From Photobacterium damselae (lineage in GTDB: Bacteria; Pseudomonadota; Gammaproteobacteria; Enterobacterales; Vibrionaceae): 64,000 nucleotides of DNA. Below are positions 20,371 to 29,500 of this stretch, piece by piece (position 1 is the stretch's first letter; each line of letters opens with the position of its first letter). The translations under genes and the position numbers were made by a program. The stretch is taken from contig NZ_PYOG01000012.1 of the NCBI RefSeq assembly GCF_003026815.1, forward strand, positions 1 through 64,000, in the 5' to 3' direction. A model generated the notes under the pieces. That model had not been told where the DNA came from and did not search any database. It was given only the letters and a program-made list of their open reading frames with translations.

Positions 20371-21819
20371 ATGGATAAAAAACAAGTAAGGCTACCATCA
20401 CTGTTACAAGTGACCATTGCTCTGGGTATCTTCCTAGCGCTGGCATTTTCTTTTACTGCAAAGTTAAACCTACCGATTCAGCTCGCCCTTTATATCGGTT
20501 GGTTTGTCATCATGGCGCTGGGCTTAAAGCTAGGTCATGACTACAAATCATTAGAAAAAGCAGCAACAAAAGGTATCTCAAATGGTTTAGGGGCCGTACT
20601 TATTCTACTGGCAGTGGGTGCACTTGTGGGCACTTGGATTGCTGGTGGTATCGTTCCAACCATTATCTACTACGGCTTAAAAGCAATTCACCCGTCAATT
20701 TTCCTATTAGCGACTATGATTATCTGTTCGCTAACTGCATTGGCAACCGGCACATCTTGGGGTGCAGCAGGTACAGCTGGTATTGCAATGATGGGTATTG
20801 GTCAAGGCTTAGGTATTCCACCAGCGATGACTGCAGGTGCGGTTCTTTCAGGTTGTTACTTTGGCGATAAGATGTCTCCACTGTCTGACTCTGTTATTCT
20901 GGCCTCTTCTATGTCCAATGTTGAAATCGTTGAACACATTAAAGGCATGCTACCTATTGCGCTTATCAGTTACATCATTACCGGTGTTTTATTTACCTTA
21001 GTGGGCTATCACTACTCAGGTAATGTTGATATGTCACAAGTACAATCTGTTATTGAAGCAATGGATAAGCAATTTGTTATTACCCCATTGTCCTTTGTTC
21101 CTGTAGTGATCGTTCTTGTACTGCTTGCGATGCGTTTGCCATCTTTTCCTGTGATCTCATTGGGCTCACTATTGGGTATCGTATGGGCAATCATGGTGCA
21201 AGATATGGATCCATTGGCAGCATTCAATACCGCTTGGGCCCCATTCTCTATCCAGTCAGGTGTTGAGTTTATTGATTCGATTCTAAACCGCGGTGGTATG
21301 GAATCTATGCTAGGCTCAGTCGCGGTTATCGTATTTGGTCTTGGCTTTGGTGGTTTGCTTGATAAAGTGGGCGTACTGCAAACTATCGCTCATTTGTTTG
21401 AGAAACGTGTTAACTCAGCAGGTAGCCTATCCGTATCAACCATTGCAACCGCATTTTTAGGTAACGTATTTGGCTCTGCTATGTATGTGTCTCTAATTCT
21501 TACCCCAAAAATCTGTGCGAAAAACTACGACCGCTTAGGTTATCAACGTAAGAACCTATCTCGTAACGCTGAATTTGGTGGCACACTAACTTCAGGTATG
21601 GTGCCTTGGAGTGATAACGGTATCTACATGGCGAGTATTTTAGGTGTCGCAACCTTCTCGTACGCACCATTTATGTGGTTAAGCTTTGTTTGTATCATTG
21701 TGACCATTGTCTCATCTTATATGGGCTGGTTTGTTGATCGCTGTCCACCAGCCTCAGCAGAGCAACTAGCAAAAGACGATGAAGAAGAAATGCTAGCAGT
21801 TGAAAAGCTAACTTCTTAA
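20371..21819 (+). CDS. nhaC: NhaC-family Na+/H+ antiporter
   Basis: Inner-membrane antiporter with about eleven helices, 482 residues. The conserved family core is visible in TALATGTSWGAAGTAGIAM and GAVLSGCYFGDKMSPLSDS, and later SAMYVSLILTPK and NAEFGGTLTSGMVPWSDN. NhaC proteins exchange Na+ for H+, but relatives transport lysine or other organic substrates. The ATG at 20371 follows AAGG at good spacing. It is followed by its own terminator and then yjiHG and a peptidase gene, with which it shares an upstream sequence element. Confidence 0.85.
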   Translation: MDKKQVRLPSLLQVTIALGIFLALAFSFTAKLNLPIQLALYIGWFVIMALGLKLGHDYKSLEKAATKGISNGLGAVLILLAVGALVGTWIAGGIVPTIIYYGLKAIHPSIFLLATMIICSLTALATGTSWGAAGTAGIAMMGIGQGLGIPPAMTAGAVLSGCYFGDKMSPLSDSVILASSMSNVEIVEHIKGMLPIALISYIITGVLFTLVGYHYSGNVDMSQVQSVIEAMDKQFVITPLSFVPVVIVLVLLAMRLPSFPVISLGSLLGIVWAIMVQDMDPLAAFNTAWAPFSIQSGVEFIDSILNRGGMESMLGSVAVIVFGLGFGGLLDKVGVLQTIAHLFEKRVNSAGSLSVSTIATAFLGNVFGSAMYVSLILTPKICAKNYDRLGYQRKNLSRNAEFGGTLTSGMVPWSDNGIYMASILGVATFSYAPFMWLSFVCIIVTIVSSYMGWFVDRCPPASAEQLAKDDEEEMLAVEKLTS

Positions 21820-21848
21820 TGGTGACGATCTGATATCCCAATATAGTA

Positions 21849-21876
21849 AGAGCACTCCTGTGAGTGCTCTTTTTTT
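21849..21876 (+). terminator. Rho-independent terminator of nhaC
   Basis: AGAGCACTC (21849-21857) pairs with GAGTGCTCT (21862-21870) and is followed by six T residues. Confidence 0.9.
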
Positions 21877-22207
21877 ATCTGGAATTTACTTTTCCCATCG
21901 TATGACTTATTACGTTATCCATCCTCTAACCGTAACACTCCATATTTTGATTTATTCCAAATTAAAATAATTTACTGCTAGATATCCGCAGTATCATTGC
22001 ACCCCACCCTTGAACGGGAAAAAACAATTCCTCAACAGTTAGCAAATCAGCCCGTAACAAATAAATAAGCCATTGATTTTTAATAACTAAAACCAAGCAG
22101 ATAAAATCGGTTAAATATTTAGTTTTTTATTCAAATATGAACAACAAAGAAAGATCTGGTTCACAAATAAAAATATAAATTCCATTTTTGCCACTCTCAA
22201 GTAGCAC

Positions 22208-22224
22208 ACTTTGACCCCAGTCAA
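22208..22224 (+). promoter_or_regulatory. Shared upstream element (palindrome TTGAC-N4-GTCAA)
   Basis: ACTTTGACCC here is identical to 19984-19993 upstream of nhaC, and both are followed by a GT(T/C)AAT-like segment and a pyrimidine run. At this copy the site is a perfect palindrome TTGAC-CCCA-GTCAA. It resembles an FNR/CRP-class dimer site without matching either consensus, so a shared regulator is inferred only. Confidence 0.35.
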
Positions 22225-22365
22225 TTTTTTCCCGCCATTTTTAATGACAATGCATTTATTTCCCAAAGCCGATAAAACTTTCCATCTCTGGCTGTTAACA
22301 ACATTTCATATGGCATCGGCACCGTTTTTACTATTTTATTTTTTGATTCCCAAGGAGTTATTCCT

Positions 22366-23100
22366 ATGAGCAATACCACGGAGCAAGGACGCAAAGTGAC
22401 GATTGGCAGCTACATTGCCCTCGCCTTTGCTGTGATTTTCTTTTCTGGCTTTATGCAATCAAACCAATGGTACGGTGTATTTGACTTCACTACGCTAAAT
22501 GGTTCTTTCGGCAGTGTTGTTTACTCAGTAAATGAAACCGCTGATGGTATTCAAACAGCCACAACATCACTGCGTGGTAAAGGTGGTAGCGGTGCTCGTG
22601 ATGGCTTCCTATTTGCCCTAACGCTTATCCCTACCGTAATGTTTGCTCTTGGTATGATTAACGTTCTAGAGCACTACGGCGCATTGGATGCTGCTCGTAA
22701 ACTGCTTACACCACTGCTTCGTCCTCTAATGGGAATCCCAGGTAACTCAGGTCTGGCTCTTATCGCCTCGCTTCAAAGTACCGATGCAGGTGCTGCAATG
22801 ACGCGTCAGCTTAAAGATGAAGGTCACCTAACCAAACGTGAAACCGATGTCTTTACTATGTTCCAGTTCTCAGCCGGTGCCACTATCGTAAACTTCTTCT
22901 CTTCAGGTGCTGTGCTATTTACTCTGACTTACGCCTCTGGTGAGTTAGCCGTAACCTCTTCGATTGGCCTAGCGGTTGCCGTTATGTTTGTGTTTAAGTT
23001 TGTTGGTGCCAACCTTTTCCGCATCTACCTAAACATCACAGAAGGCAAAGAAGATAAATCAAACAGCAACACACCAGCACCAAAAGAGGAGACTGCATAA
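22366..23100 (+). CDS. yjiH: YjiH-family membrane protein (nucleoside-recognition/Gate domain)
   Basis: Inner-membrane protein of 244 residues, resembling E. coli YjiH and the first half of spore-maturation SpmA-like proteins. Helices are visible at about residues 12-30, 85-105 and 150-215. The conserved segment GIPGNSGLALIASLQSTDAGAAMTR (about 125-149) is typical. In E. coli yjiH-yjiG precede iadA, a dipeptidase gene; here an M20 peptidase gene takes that place, suggesting a transporter for the peptidase's substrate or product. Overlaps yjiG by one base. Confidence 0.85.
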   Translation: MSNTTEQGRKVTIGSYIALAFAVIFFSGFMQSNQWYGVFDFTTLNGSFGSVVYSVNETADGIQTATTSLRGKGGSGARDGFLFALTLIPTVMFALGMINVLEHYGALDAARKLLTPLLRPLMGIPGNSGLALIASLQSTDAGAAMTRQLKDEGHLTKRETDVFTMFQFSAGATIVNFFSSGAVLFTLTYASGELAVTSSIGLAVAVMFVFKFVGANLFRIYLNITEGKEDKSNSNTPAPKEETA

Positions 23101-23561
23101 TGACTACTGCTAAAAAACCTATGGTTACCGACATTTTTGTTGAAGGTGCAAAAAAAGGCTGGGTTATCGCAACAACCTCAACGGTGCCAAACGTTCTTAT
23201 GGCCTTCGTTATCATCAAAGCGCTACAAATTACCGGAGCTCTTGATGCAATGGGCGCAATTTTCTCACCTGTAATGGCAATTTTTGGCCTACCAGGTGAA
23301 GCCGCCGCTGTTCTTATCGGTGCCTGGATGTCAATGGGTGGTGCTGTAGGTGTGGTTATTACCCTATTTGACCAAGGGATCCTCAACGGTCAACACATTG
23401 CTATCTTGGCTCCTGCTATCTACCTAATGGGCTCTCAGGTGCAGTACATGGGTCGAATCATGGGTCCAATTGGAACAGAAGGTCGTTATATTCCAGTGAT
23501 GATTGCAATCTCTGTTCTAAACGCCTTTGCCGCCATGTTTGTAATGAACATTCTGGTTTAA
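23100..23561 (+). CDS. yjiG: YjiG-family membrane protein
   Basis: Partner of YjiH, 153 residues, with a Gate/nucleoside-recognition fold and about four helices. The segments LGAFSP-like AMGAIFSPVMAIFGLPGEAA and GSQVQYMGRIMGPIGTEGR fit the family. Its ATG shares the A of the yjiH stop codon (TAATG), a sign of translational coupling and of a two-subunit membrane protein. Function is unknown in the literature I can recall; transport is inferred. Confidence 0.85.
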   Translation: MTTAKKPMVTDIFVEGAKKGWVIATTSTVPNVLMAFVIIKALQITGALDAMGAIFSPVMAIFGLPGEAAAVLIGAWMSMGGAVGVVITLFDQGILNGQHIAILAPAIYLMGSQVQYMGRIMGPIGTEGRYIPVMIAISVLNAFAAMFVMNILV

Positions 23562-23644
23562 AACCAAGCTTTCCCCCTTGCAGGCTATAGCAGCAAATAT
23601 AGCCTGCTCATTGGTTCACAATTTCTGATTTAATGGAGCTTTCA

Positions 23645-24769
23645 ATGAGCTTTTCTCTTGAACAATATTTAGAAGAACTACGCCCTCTTATCAATGTTGA
23701 TTGCGGAACATTAACGAAAGAAGGTATTGAAGTCATTGCCAATCAAATGGCAGAGAAATACCAAACCCTTGGTTGGAACGTAAAACGTGTAGATTGTGGT
23801 GCCGCAGGTACAGGTTTGGAAGTTCGTAACAAGCCAGAAGCCGATCACATTGATGTAATGCTCATAGGTCACATGGATACTGTTTTCCCTGTTGGTACAG
23901 CAGCAGCGCGTCCAATGACTACAGATGCAGAAAAAGCGTATGGTCCTGGTGTTTCTGATATGAAATCTGGCCTACTTAATATTGTTTACGCTATTCGTAC
24001 TTTAGATCCAACAGTGCTAGAGAAGCTGTCTATCTGTGTGTGCATGAACCCAGATGAAGAGATCGGTTCTTTGCATTCAGAGACGTGGCTAAAAAGTGTT
24101 GCCGCCTCTGCAAAACATGTTTTGGTTGCTGAAGCCGCTCGCGCTGATGGATCACTGGTTAAAGCCCGTAAAGGTATGGCGCGCTACCGTTTAACGTTCA
24201 ATGGTAAAGCCGCACACGCAGGTAATGAGCCAGAAAAAGGCCGCAGTGCAATTACTGAAATGGCAAACTGGATTTTAGCGATCAACCAGCTAACAAACTT
24301 TGAAACTGGTACTACATTCAACGTGGGTATCGTAAAAGGCGGTGCTGGTGCGAACATCGTGCCTGACCTTGCTGAAGCAGTTGTTGATGTCCGTTTCTGG
24401 GATAACGAAGAATACGCACAAGCTGATAGCCATATTCGCGCTTTAGCGGATACACCATTTGTTGATGGCGTTAGCATTACTTTAGATCGTGAAGCGCACA
24501 AACCGTCAATGGTGCCATCAACTCAAACAGAAGCTCTTATGACATTGGTTGAGCAATCAGGTCAGGAAGAAGGCATTAATATTACATGGCAAGCTGTTGG
24601 TGGTGGCTCAGACGCTAACCTAACAGCAGTTCTTGGTATCCCAACTCTGGATGGCCTAGGCCCAATTGGTGCAGGCTTCCACAGTGCTGATGAGTACCTA
24701 GTTTTAGATTCTATTGAGCCTCGTATTCGCCTACTACAGAATGTTCTTGGTAAGATTGCCAAGCAGTAA
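23645..24769 (+). CDS. M20-family metallopeptidase (glutamate carboxypeptidase-like)
   Basis: Cytoplasmic zinc peptidase of 374 residues, similar to carboxypeptidase G2/ArgE/DapE relatives. Metal-site motifs are visible: GHMDTVFP (about 77-84), the bridging Asp in GVSDMKSG, the catalytic Glu pair in PDEEIGS, a further ligand in EAARADG and the last His in GAGFHSADE. A dimerisation domain lies between about 175 and 285. The ATG at 23645 is chosen because GGAG, inside an upstream false start, has good spacing to it. It follows yjiHG by 83 bases, so they probably act on the same peptide or acyl-amino-acid. Confidence 0.87.
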   Translation: MSFSLEQYLEELRPLINVDCGTLTKEGIEVIANQMAEKYQTLGWNVKRVDCGAAGTGLEVRNKPEADHIDVMLIGHMDTVFPVGTAAARPMTTDAEKAYGPGVSDMKSGLLNIVYAIRTLDPTVLEKLSICVCMNPDEEIGSLHSETWLKSVAASAKHVLVAEAARADGSLVKARKGMARYRLTFNGKAAHAGNEPEKGRSAITEMANWILAINQLTNFETGTTFNVGIVKGGAGANIVPDLAEAVVDVRFWDNEEYAQADSHIRALADTPFVDGVSITLDREAHKPSMVPSTQTEALMTLVEQSGQEEGINITWQAVGGGSDANLTAVLGIPTLDGLGPIGAGFHSADEYLVLDSIEPRIRLLQNVLGKIAKQ

Positions 24770-24809
24770 TGAGTGTTAACAAATACTGATTAACATGTCA
24801 TAAAAAAAG

Positions 24810-24839
24810 CGAGTTGATACACAGTGTCAGCTCGTTTTT
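24810..24839 (+). terminator. Terminator after the M20 peptidase gene
   Basis: CGAGTTGATAC (24810-24820) pairs with GTGTCAGCTCG (24824-24834, two G-T pairs) and is followed by five T residues. Confidence 0.85.
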
Positions 24840-24944
24840 CTTTATCTAGCCTATGACTTTCCTTTCCCTCATTGTTATCAAAAACAGCACTTCTACTCCT
24901 AAAAGATTAAATTGCAGATAAAATACCACTTTAATTTCTCGAAA

Positions 24945-24958
24945 TTGATCGGGATCAA
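24945..24958 (+). promoter_or_regulatory. Perfect FNR box of the hcp promoter
   Basis: TTGAT-CGGG-ATCAA matches the FNR consensus at all ten defined positions. Its centre is 41.5 bp upstream of 24993, and a -10-like TATCCT lies at 24982-24987, so the geometry is that of a class II FNR-activated promoter. Confidence 0.8.
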
Positions 24959-24998
24959 TGTGTTTGACCATACAGTGTCGTTATCCTTAACGAATATT

Positions 24999-25021
24999 AA
25001 TATGCATTATAAATACAAGTT
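24999..25021. promoter_or_regulatory. NsrR-like operator overlapping the hcp transcript start
   Basis: The 23 bases match the long NsrR palindrome (AAGATGYATTT-N-AAATRCATCTT) at about 19 of 23 positions, with the inner ATGCATT/AAATAC halves intact. It lies just downstream of the predicted start and upstream of the ribosome site, where a repressor would block transcription. NsrR is the nitric-oxide-sensing repressor of hcp in many gammaproteobacteria. Confidence 0.6.
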
Positions 25022-25035
25022 AAGGAATGCAAGCA

Positions 25036-26379
25036 ATGTCGAACCTAGCAATGTTCTGCCATCAGTGCTCAATGGCACAAACAGGTGGTTGTGGTAGTAC
25101 CGGAAAAACTCAAGGTACTTGTGGTAAAGATGAAAACCTATCTCGCTTACAAGATATTATGATCTTCGGCCTAAAAGGACTGTCTGCTTACCGTACTCAT
25201 GCCAATGATCTGGGTGCTAATACAAAATCTGTCGATGATGTAATTGCAGAAACTCTGTACTTTACCCTAACTAATGTTAACTTCAGCTTTGACCAACACA
25301 TTGCTCAGTTAATGAAAATTGGTGGTGCAGGTAGCGAAATGATGTCGATCTTAGGTGAAGCGCATCATGCTCGTCTGGGTGTGCCAACGCCGGTTTGTGT
25401 GCCACAAAACCAAGCCGAAGGTAAAGGTATTCTGGTGACAGGTCATGATCTGGATCTACTAGAACGTCTACTTATCGCAACCGAAGGTACTGGCATTAAT
25501 GTGTACACGCACTCAGAGATGCTACCCGCTCACGGTTACCCAGAACTGCGTAAATACAGCCATTTAAAAGGTAACGTAGGTAAAGCTTGGTTCGATCAAA
25601 AGCAACTTTTCCAAAAGTGGAATGGCACCATTATTGTAACGACAAACTGTATTGTCCCACCAACAGGTCGTGCTGATTATGCTGATCGCCTTTATAGCTA
25701 CGGTATTGTCGGTATTGACGGATGTCGTGAACTTGCTGACGACTTTGCGCCATTGATCGAGCATACCTTAAGTTTGCCTGATATTGATGGTTTTGAGAGC
25801 ACTGAAACCTTAATGACAGGTCACAACTATAAGACCATTTTAGGTTTAGCTCCGCAGATTTTAGAAGCGGTTAACGCAGGTAAAATCAAGCAGTTCTTTG
25901 TTGTTGCTGGCTGTGACAAACCAGGTAAACCGAATGATTACTTCCGCGAATTAGCGCTTTCAATTCCAGAAGATTGCATTATTTTAACGTCGTCATGCGG
26001 CAAGTTCCGCTTTAATGACCACGACTTTGGTGTTGTTCCAGGAACTGAAATTCCACGTTATCTCGACCTTGGCCAGTGTAATGACAGTTATGGTGCAGTC
26101 ATGATTGCTCTTGCTTTAGGTGATGCTATGGGTGTACCTGTAAATGAACTGCCTGTGAATATTGTGCTGTCTTGGATGGAACAAAAAGCAGTATTGATTC
26201 TGTTGGCTCTGTTTAACTTAGGTATTCAAAATATCTACCTAGGTCCAAACCCACCAGAATTTGTTAATGAAGCTATTTTTGAGTTTTTACAACAGAACTT
26301 CAATCTTCATCTAACCGGTGATGCGAAAACAGATCTGGCAACCATGCTAAACGGCCAAATCGAGACCGCGGCAGTTTAA
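25036..26379 (+). CDS. hcp: Short-form hybrid cluster protein (Hcp, NO/hydroxylamine reductase)
   Basis: Iron-sulfur protein that reduces nitric oxide (and hydroxylamine in vitro) in anaerobic cells. N-terminal cysteines are at 8, 11, 19 and 29, a spacing C-x2-C-x7-C-x9-C that differs from the E. coli form. Hybrid-cluster ligands are in TEGTGINVYTHSEMLPAHGYPE, NCIVPPT, AGCDKPG, SSCGKFRF, GQCND and SWMEQKA. At 447 residues it lacks about 100 residues of the helical domain present in the 550-residue E. coli protein, as in class III Hcp. No hcr reductase gene is adjacent. The ATG at 25036 lies nine bases after AAGGA. Confidence 0.92.
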   Translation: MSNLAMFCHQCSMAQTGGCGSTGKTQGTCGKDENLSRLQDIMIFGLKGLSAYRTHANDLGANTKSVDDVIAETLYFTLTNVNFSFDQHIAQLMKIGGAGSEMMSILGEAHHARLGVPTPVCVPQNQAEGKGILVTGHDLDLLERLLIATEGTGINVYTHSEMLPAHGYPELRKYSHLKGNVGKAWFDQKQLFQKWNGTIIVTTNCIVPPTGRADYADRLYSYGIVGIDGCRELADDFAPLIEHTLSLPDIDGFESTETLMTGHNYKTILGLAPQILEAVNAGKIKQFFVVAGCDKPGKPNDYFRELALSIPEDCIILTSSCGKFRFNDHDFGVVPGTEIPRYLDLGQCNDSYGAVMIALALGDAMGVPVNELPVNIVLSWMEQKAVLILLALFNLGIQNIYLGPNPPEFVNEAIFEFLQQNFNLHLTGDAKTDLATMLNGQIETAAV

Positions 26380-26420
26380 TCGCGCTAATCATCAATCTAG
26401 TCTGAATCTAGATCATAAAT

Positions 26421-26444
26421 AGGCAGTATGACTCAATACTGCCT
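26421..26444 (+). other. Hairpin between hcp and nifJ
   Basis: AGGCAGTAT (26421-26429) pairs perfectly with ATACTGCCT (26436-26444). No T run follows. A second pair, CTCAAACG (26451-26458) with CGTTTGAG (26485-26492), is followed by CCTTTTTTCTC at 26499-26509. They may cause partial termination or RNA processing between the two genes. Confidence 0.5.
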
Positions 26445-26539
26445 AATCGACTCAAACGGTTCAATCTAATCAACAGGGTTAAATCGTTTGAGCCATATCC
26501 TTTTTTCTCTTCAACAGTGCATGTTCGCTGGGGTTGATT

Positions 26540-29500
26540 ATGTCTATACAAATCCAACAACACACCTCTACTCAATATCACACCATGGACGGAAATGAAG
26601 CGGTTGCTCATGTGGCTTACCGCTGTAATGAAGTGATTGGGATCTATCCAATTACCCCATCTTCACCAATGTCGGAACAGTGTGAAGTATGGGAAAGCCA
26701 AGGAAAAACCAATCTTTGGGGACAAGTACCCACCGTTATTGAAATGCAGTCTGAAGCCGGCGCAGCAGGTGCCGTTCATGGCGCATTGATGGCAGGCTCA
26801 CTTGCGACAACGTTTACTTCATCACAAGGGTTATTACTTAAAATTCCTAACATGTACAAAATTGCAGGTGAGCTAACACCTTTTGTTATGCATGTTGCTG
26901 CCCGAACCCTTGCTACTCATGCCCTTTCGATCTTTGGCGATCACTCTGATGTGATGGCCGTTCGACAAACTGGCTTTGCTATGTTGAGCTCAGAGTCGGT
27001 ACAACAAGCGCACGACTTTGCCCTAATTAGCCAAGCCGCTACCTTGAAAAGTCGAATTCCTTTTGTCCACTTTTTTGATGGTTTCCGCACCTCTCACGAG
27101 ATCAATAAGATCGTAACGATTGATGATGCGATCATCGACCAGATGATTGATCAACAAGAGGTCGATGCGTTCCACCAGAGAGGATTAACTCCTGATAATC
27201 CAACCATTCGAGGAACGGCACAAAATCCTGACACCTTTTTCCAAGCACGAGAAGCCAGTAATCTCTTTTATGATGCGTGCCCTAATATTGTGGCAGATAC
27301 AATGGCTCAATTTGCTCAATTAACGGGCCGTAGCTACAAACTGTTTGATTATTACGGTCATCCAGATGCAACAGATATTACCGTTGTGATGGGATCGGCA
27401 AATGCAACCTTGACCCAAGCGGTTGATGAACTGCTAGCTCTTGGAAAAAAAGTTGGTGTGATTTCCGTCCATCTTTATCGCCCATTCTCTCTTGAACATT
27501 TTGTCGATGTATTACCACAAAGTGTTACGCGTATTGCGGTATTAGATCGAACAAAAGAGCCTGGAGCAATTGGTGATCCGCTTTATCTTGATGTGGTCGC
27601 AACCTTACAACAAGCCTTGCAACAACAAAAAATCGCACAAATGCCGATGATTGTGGGTGGTCGTTACGGCTTATCATCTAAAGAATTTACCCCAAATCAT
27701 GCCAAAGGGATTTATCAAGCTCTTGCAGAAAATCAGCTTATACCATCCTTTACCATTGGTATTTGTGATGATGTGACTCATCGTTCTATTTCCTATCCAA
27801 GCCAAGCGATTTCAGAACCCAAGACACGTATTCGTGCTCTATTTTATGGTTTAGGCTCAGATGGAACCGTTAGTGCTAATAAAAATACTTTAAAGATTAT
27901 TGGTGAAAATACAGAGTTACATTCTCAAGGCTACTTTGTCTACGATTCAAAAAAATCTGGCGGAGTAACGATTTCGCACCTGCGCTTTGATCACCAGCCG
28001 ATTGAAGCACCGTATTTAATTGATCAAGCTGAATTTATTGCCTGCCATCAGTTCGAATTTATTCAGAAGTTGGATATGGTTGAACAGGCTGCACATGGGG
28101 CAACAGTGCTGATCAATAGCCCTTATGATAATGAACAGATTTGGGATCATCTCCCACAAGAAGTTCAACAGATCATCATAGAACGACAACTTAAACTTTA
28201 TGTAATTAATGCCGTCACTATTGCACGTCAAGCGGGATTGAATAATCGTCTTAATACGGTAATGCAAACCGCCTTTTTTGCCCTTAGCCAATTGATGCCT
28301 GTTAATGACGCCATTGAACACCTTAAACAAGCAATAGAAAAGAGCTACAGCAAACGAGGTCCAAGTATTGTTGCAGCTAACCATAATGCGGTTGATGCAA
28401 CTTTAGCGAACTTACAGCAGGTATGTATTCCAGATCAGGTAACCAGTACGACAACGCGTCCAGCGATTGTCTCTGAGCATGCTCCTGACTTAGTTCAAAA
28501 AGTAACAGCCGTTATGCTGGCAGGTAAAGGGGATCAATTGCCAGTTAGCGCATTTCCTGTCGATGGACATTGGCCTACCGCAACCAGTCAATGGGAAAAA
28601 CGTAATATTGCCCATGAAATTCCAGTATGGGAGCAAGACCTCTGTACTCAATGTAATATCTGTACCTTAGTGTGCCCTCACTCTGCCATTCGCGCTAAAG
28701 CTGTGGATGAAGCTGAACTGATTAACGCACCTTGTGATTTTAAAACAGTTGATTACAAACAGCGTGACTTCAAAGGTAAGCAATACACATTACAAGTCTC
28801 CCCTCAAGATTGTACGGGTTGTAATCTCTGCACCACAGCATGTCCAGCCGTTGACCCCAACAACAGCGAACGCAAAGCCATTAATATGATGGCAAAAGCA
28901 GAAGTATTAGCAGCACAAACAGAAAATTACGAGTTCTTCAATCAGCTACCAGAGCTTGAGCGTATTGATATTAAACGTATTGATGCCCGTAGCAGTCAGT
29001 TATTGCAGCCTCTATTTGAATATTCTGGTGCTTGTTCTGGTTGTGGAGAAACCTCTTATATCAAGCTACTAACCCAGCTATTTGGCGATCGAATGCTAAT
29101 AGCAAACGCAACTGGCTGTTCATCCATCTATGGTGGTAACTTACCGACAACCCCATATACCACGGATGGACATGGCCGAGGACCTGCATGGGCAAACTCT
29201 CTATTTGAAGATAATGCTGAATTTGGTCTGGGTATGCGTCTTGCGGTTAACAGTCGCCGAGATCATGCGCTTTACCTCCTAGAACAAGCCAAAGACATGT
29301 TACCAACCGATCTGGTCGATGCTTTACAAACCAACGCCATGTTAGGTGATGAAAACTCAGTTGTTCGTCAGCGTGAACATATTGCCGATCTCCGCTCTCG
29401 TCTTGATTACTCACATCAAGCCTTAATTGAATGTGCTGATGATTTAGTCGCGAAAAGCACTTGGATTGTCGGCGGAGATGGCTGGGCTTATGACATTGGT

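Larger units (their letters stand above)
21820..22365 (+). promoter_or_regulatory. nhaC-yjiH intergenic region
   Basis: It holds the nhaC terminator (21849-21876) and, at 22208-22224, the ACTTTGACCC element continuing as the palindrome TTGAC-CCCA-GTCAA. The rest is AT-rich with no coding frame. A clear AAGGAG ribosome site precedes yjiH. Confidence 0.45.
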
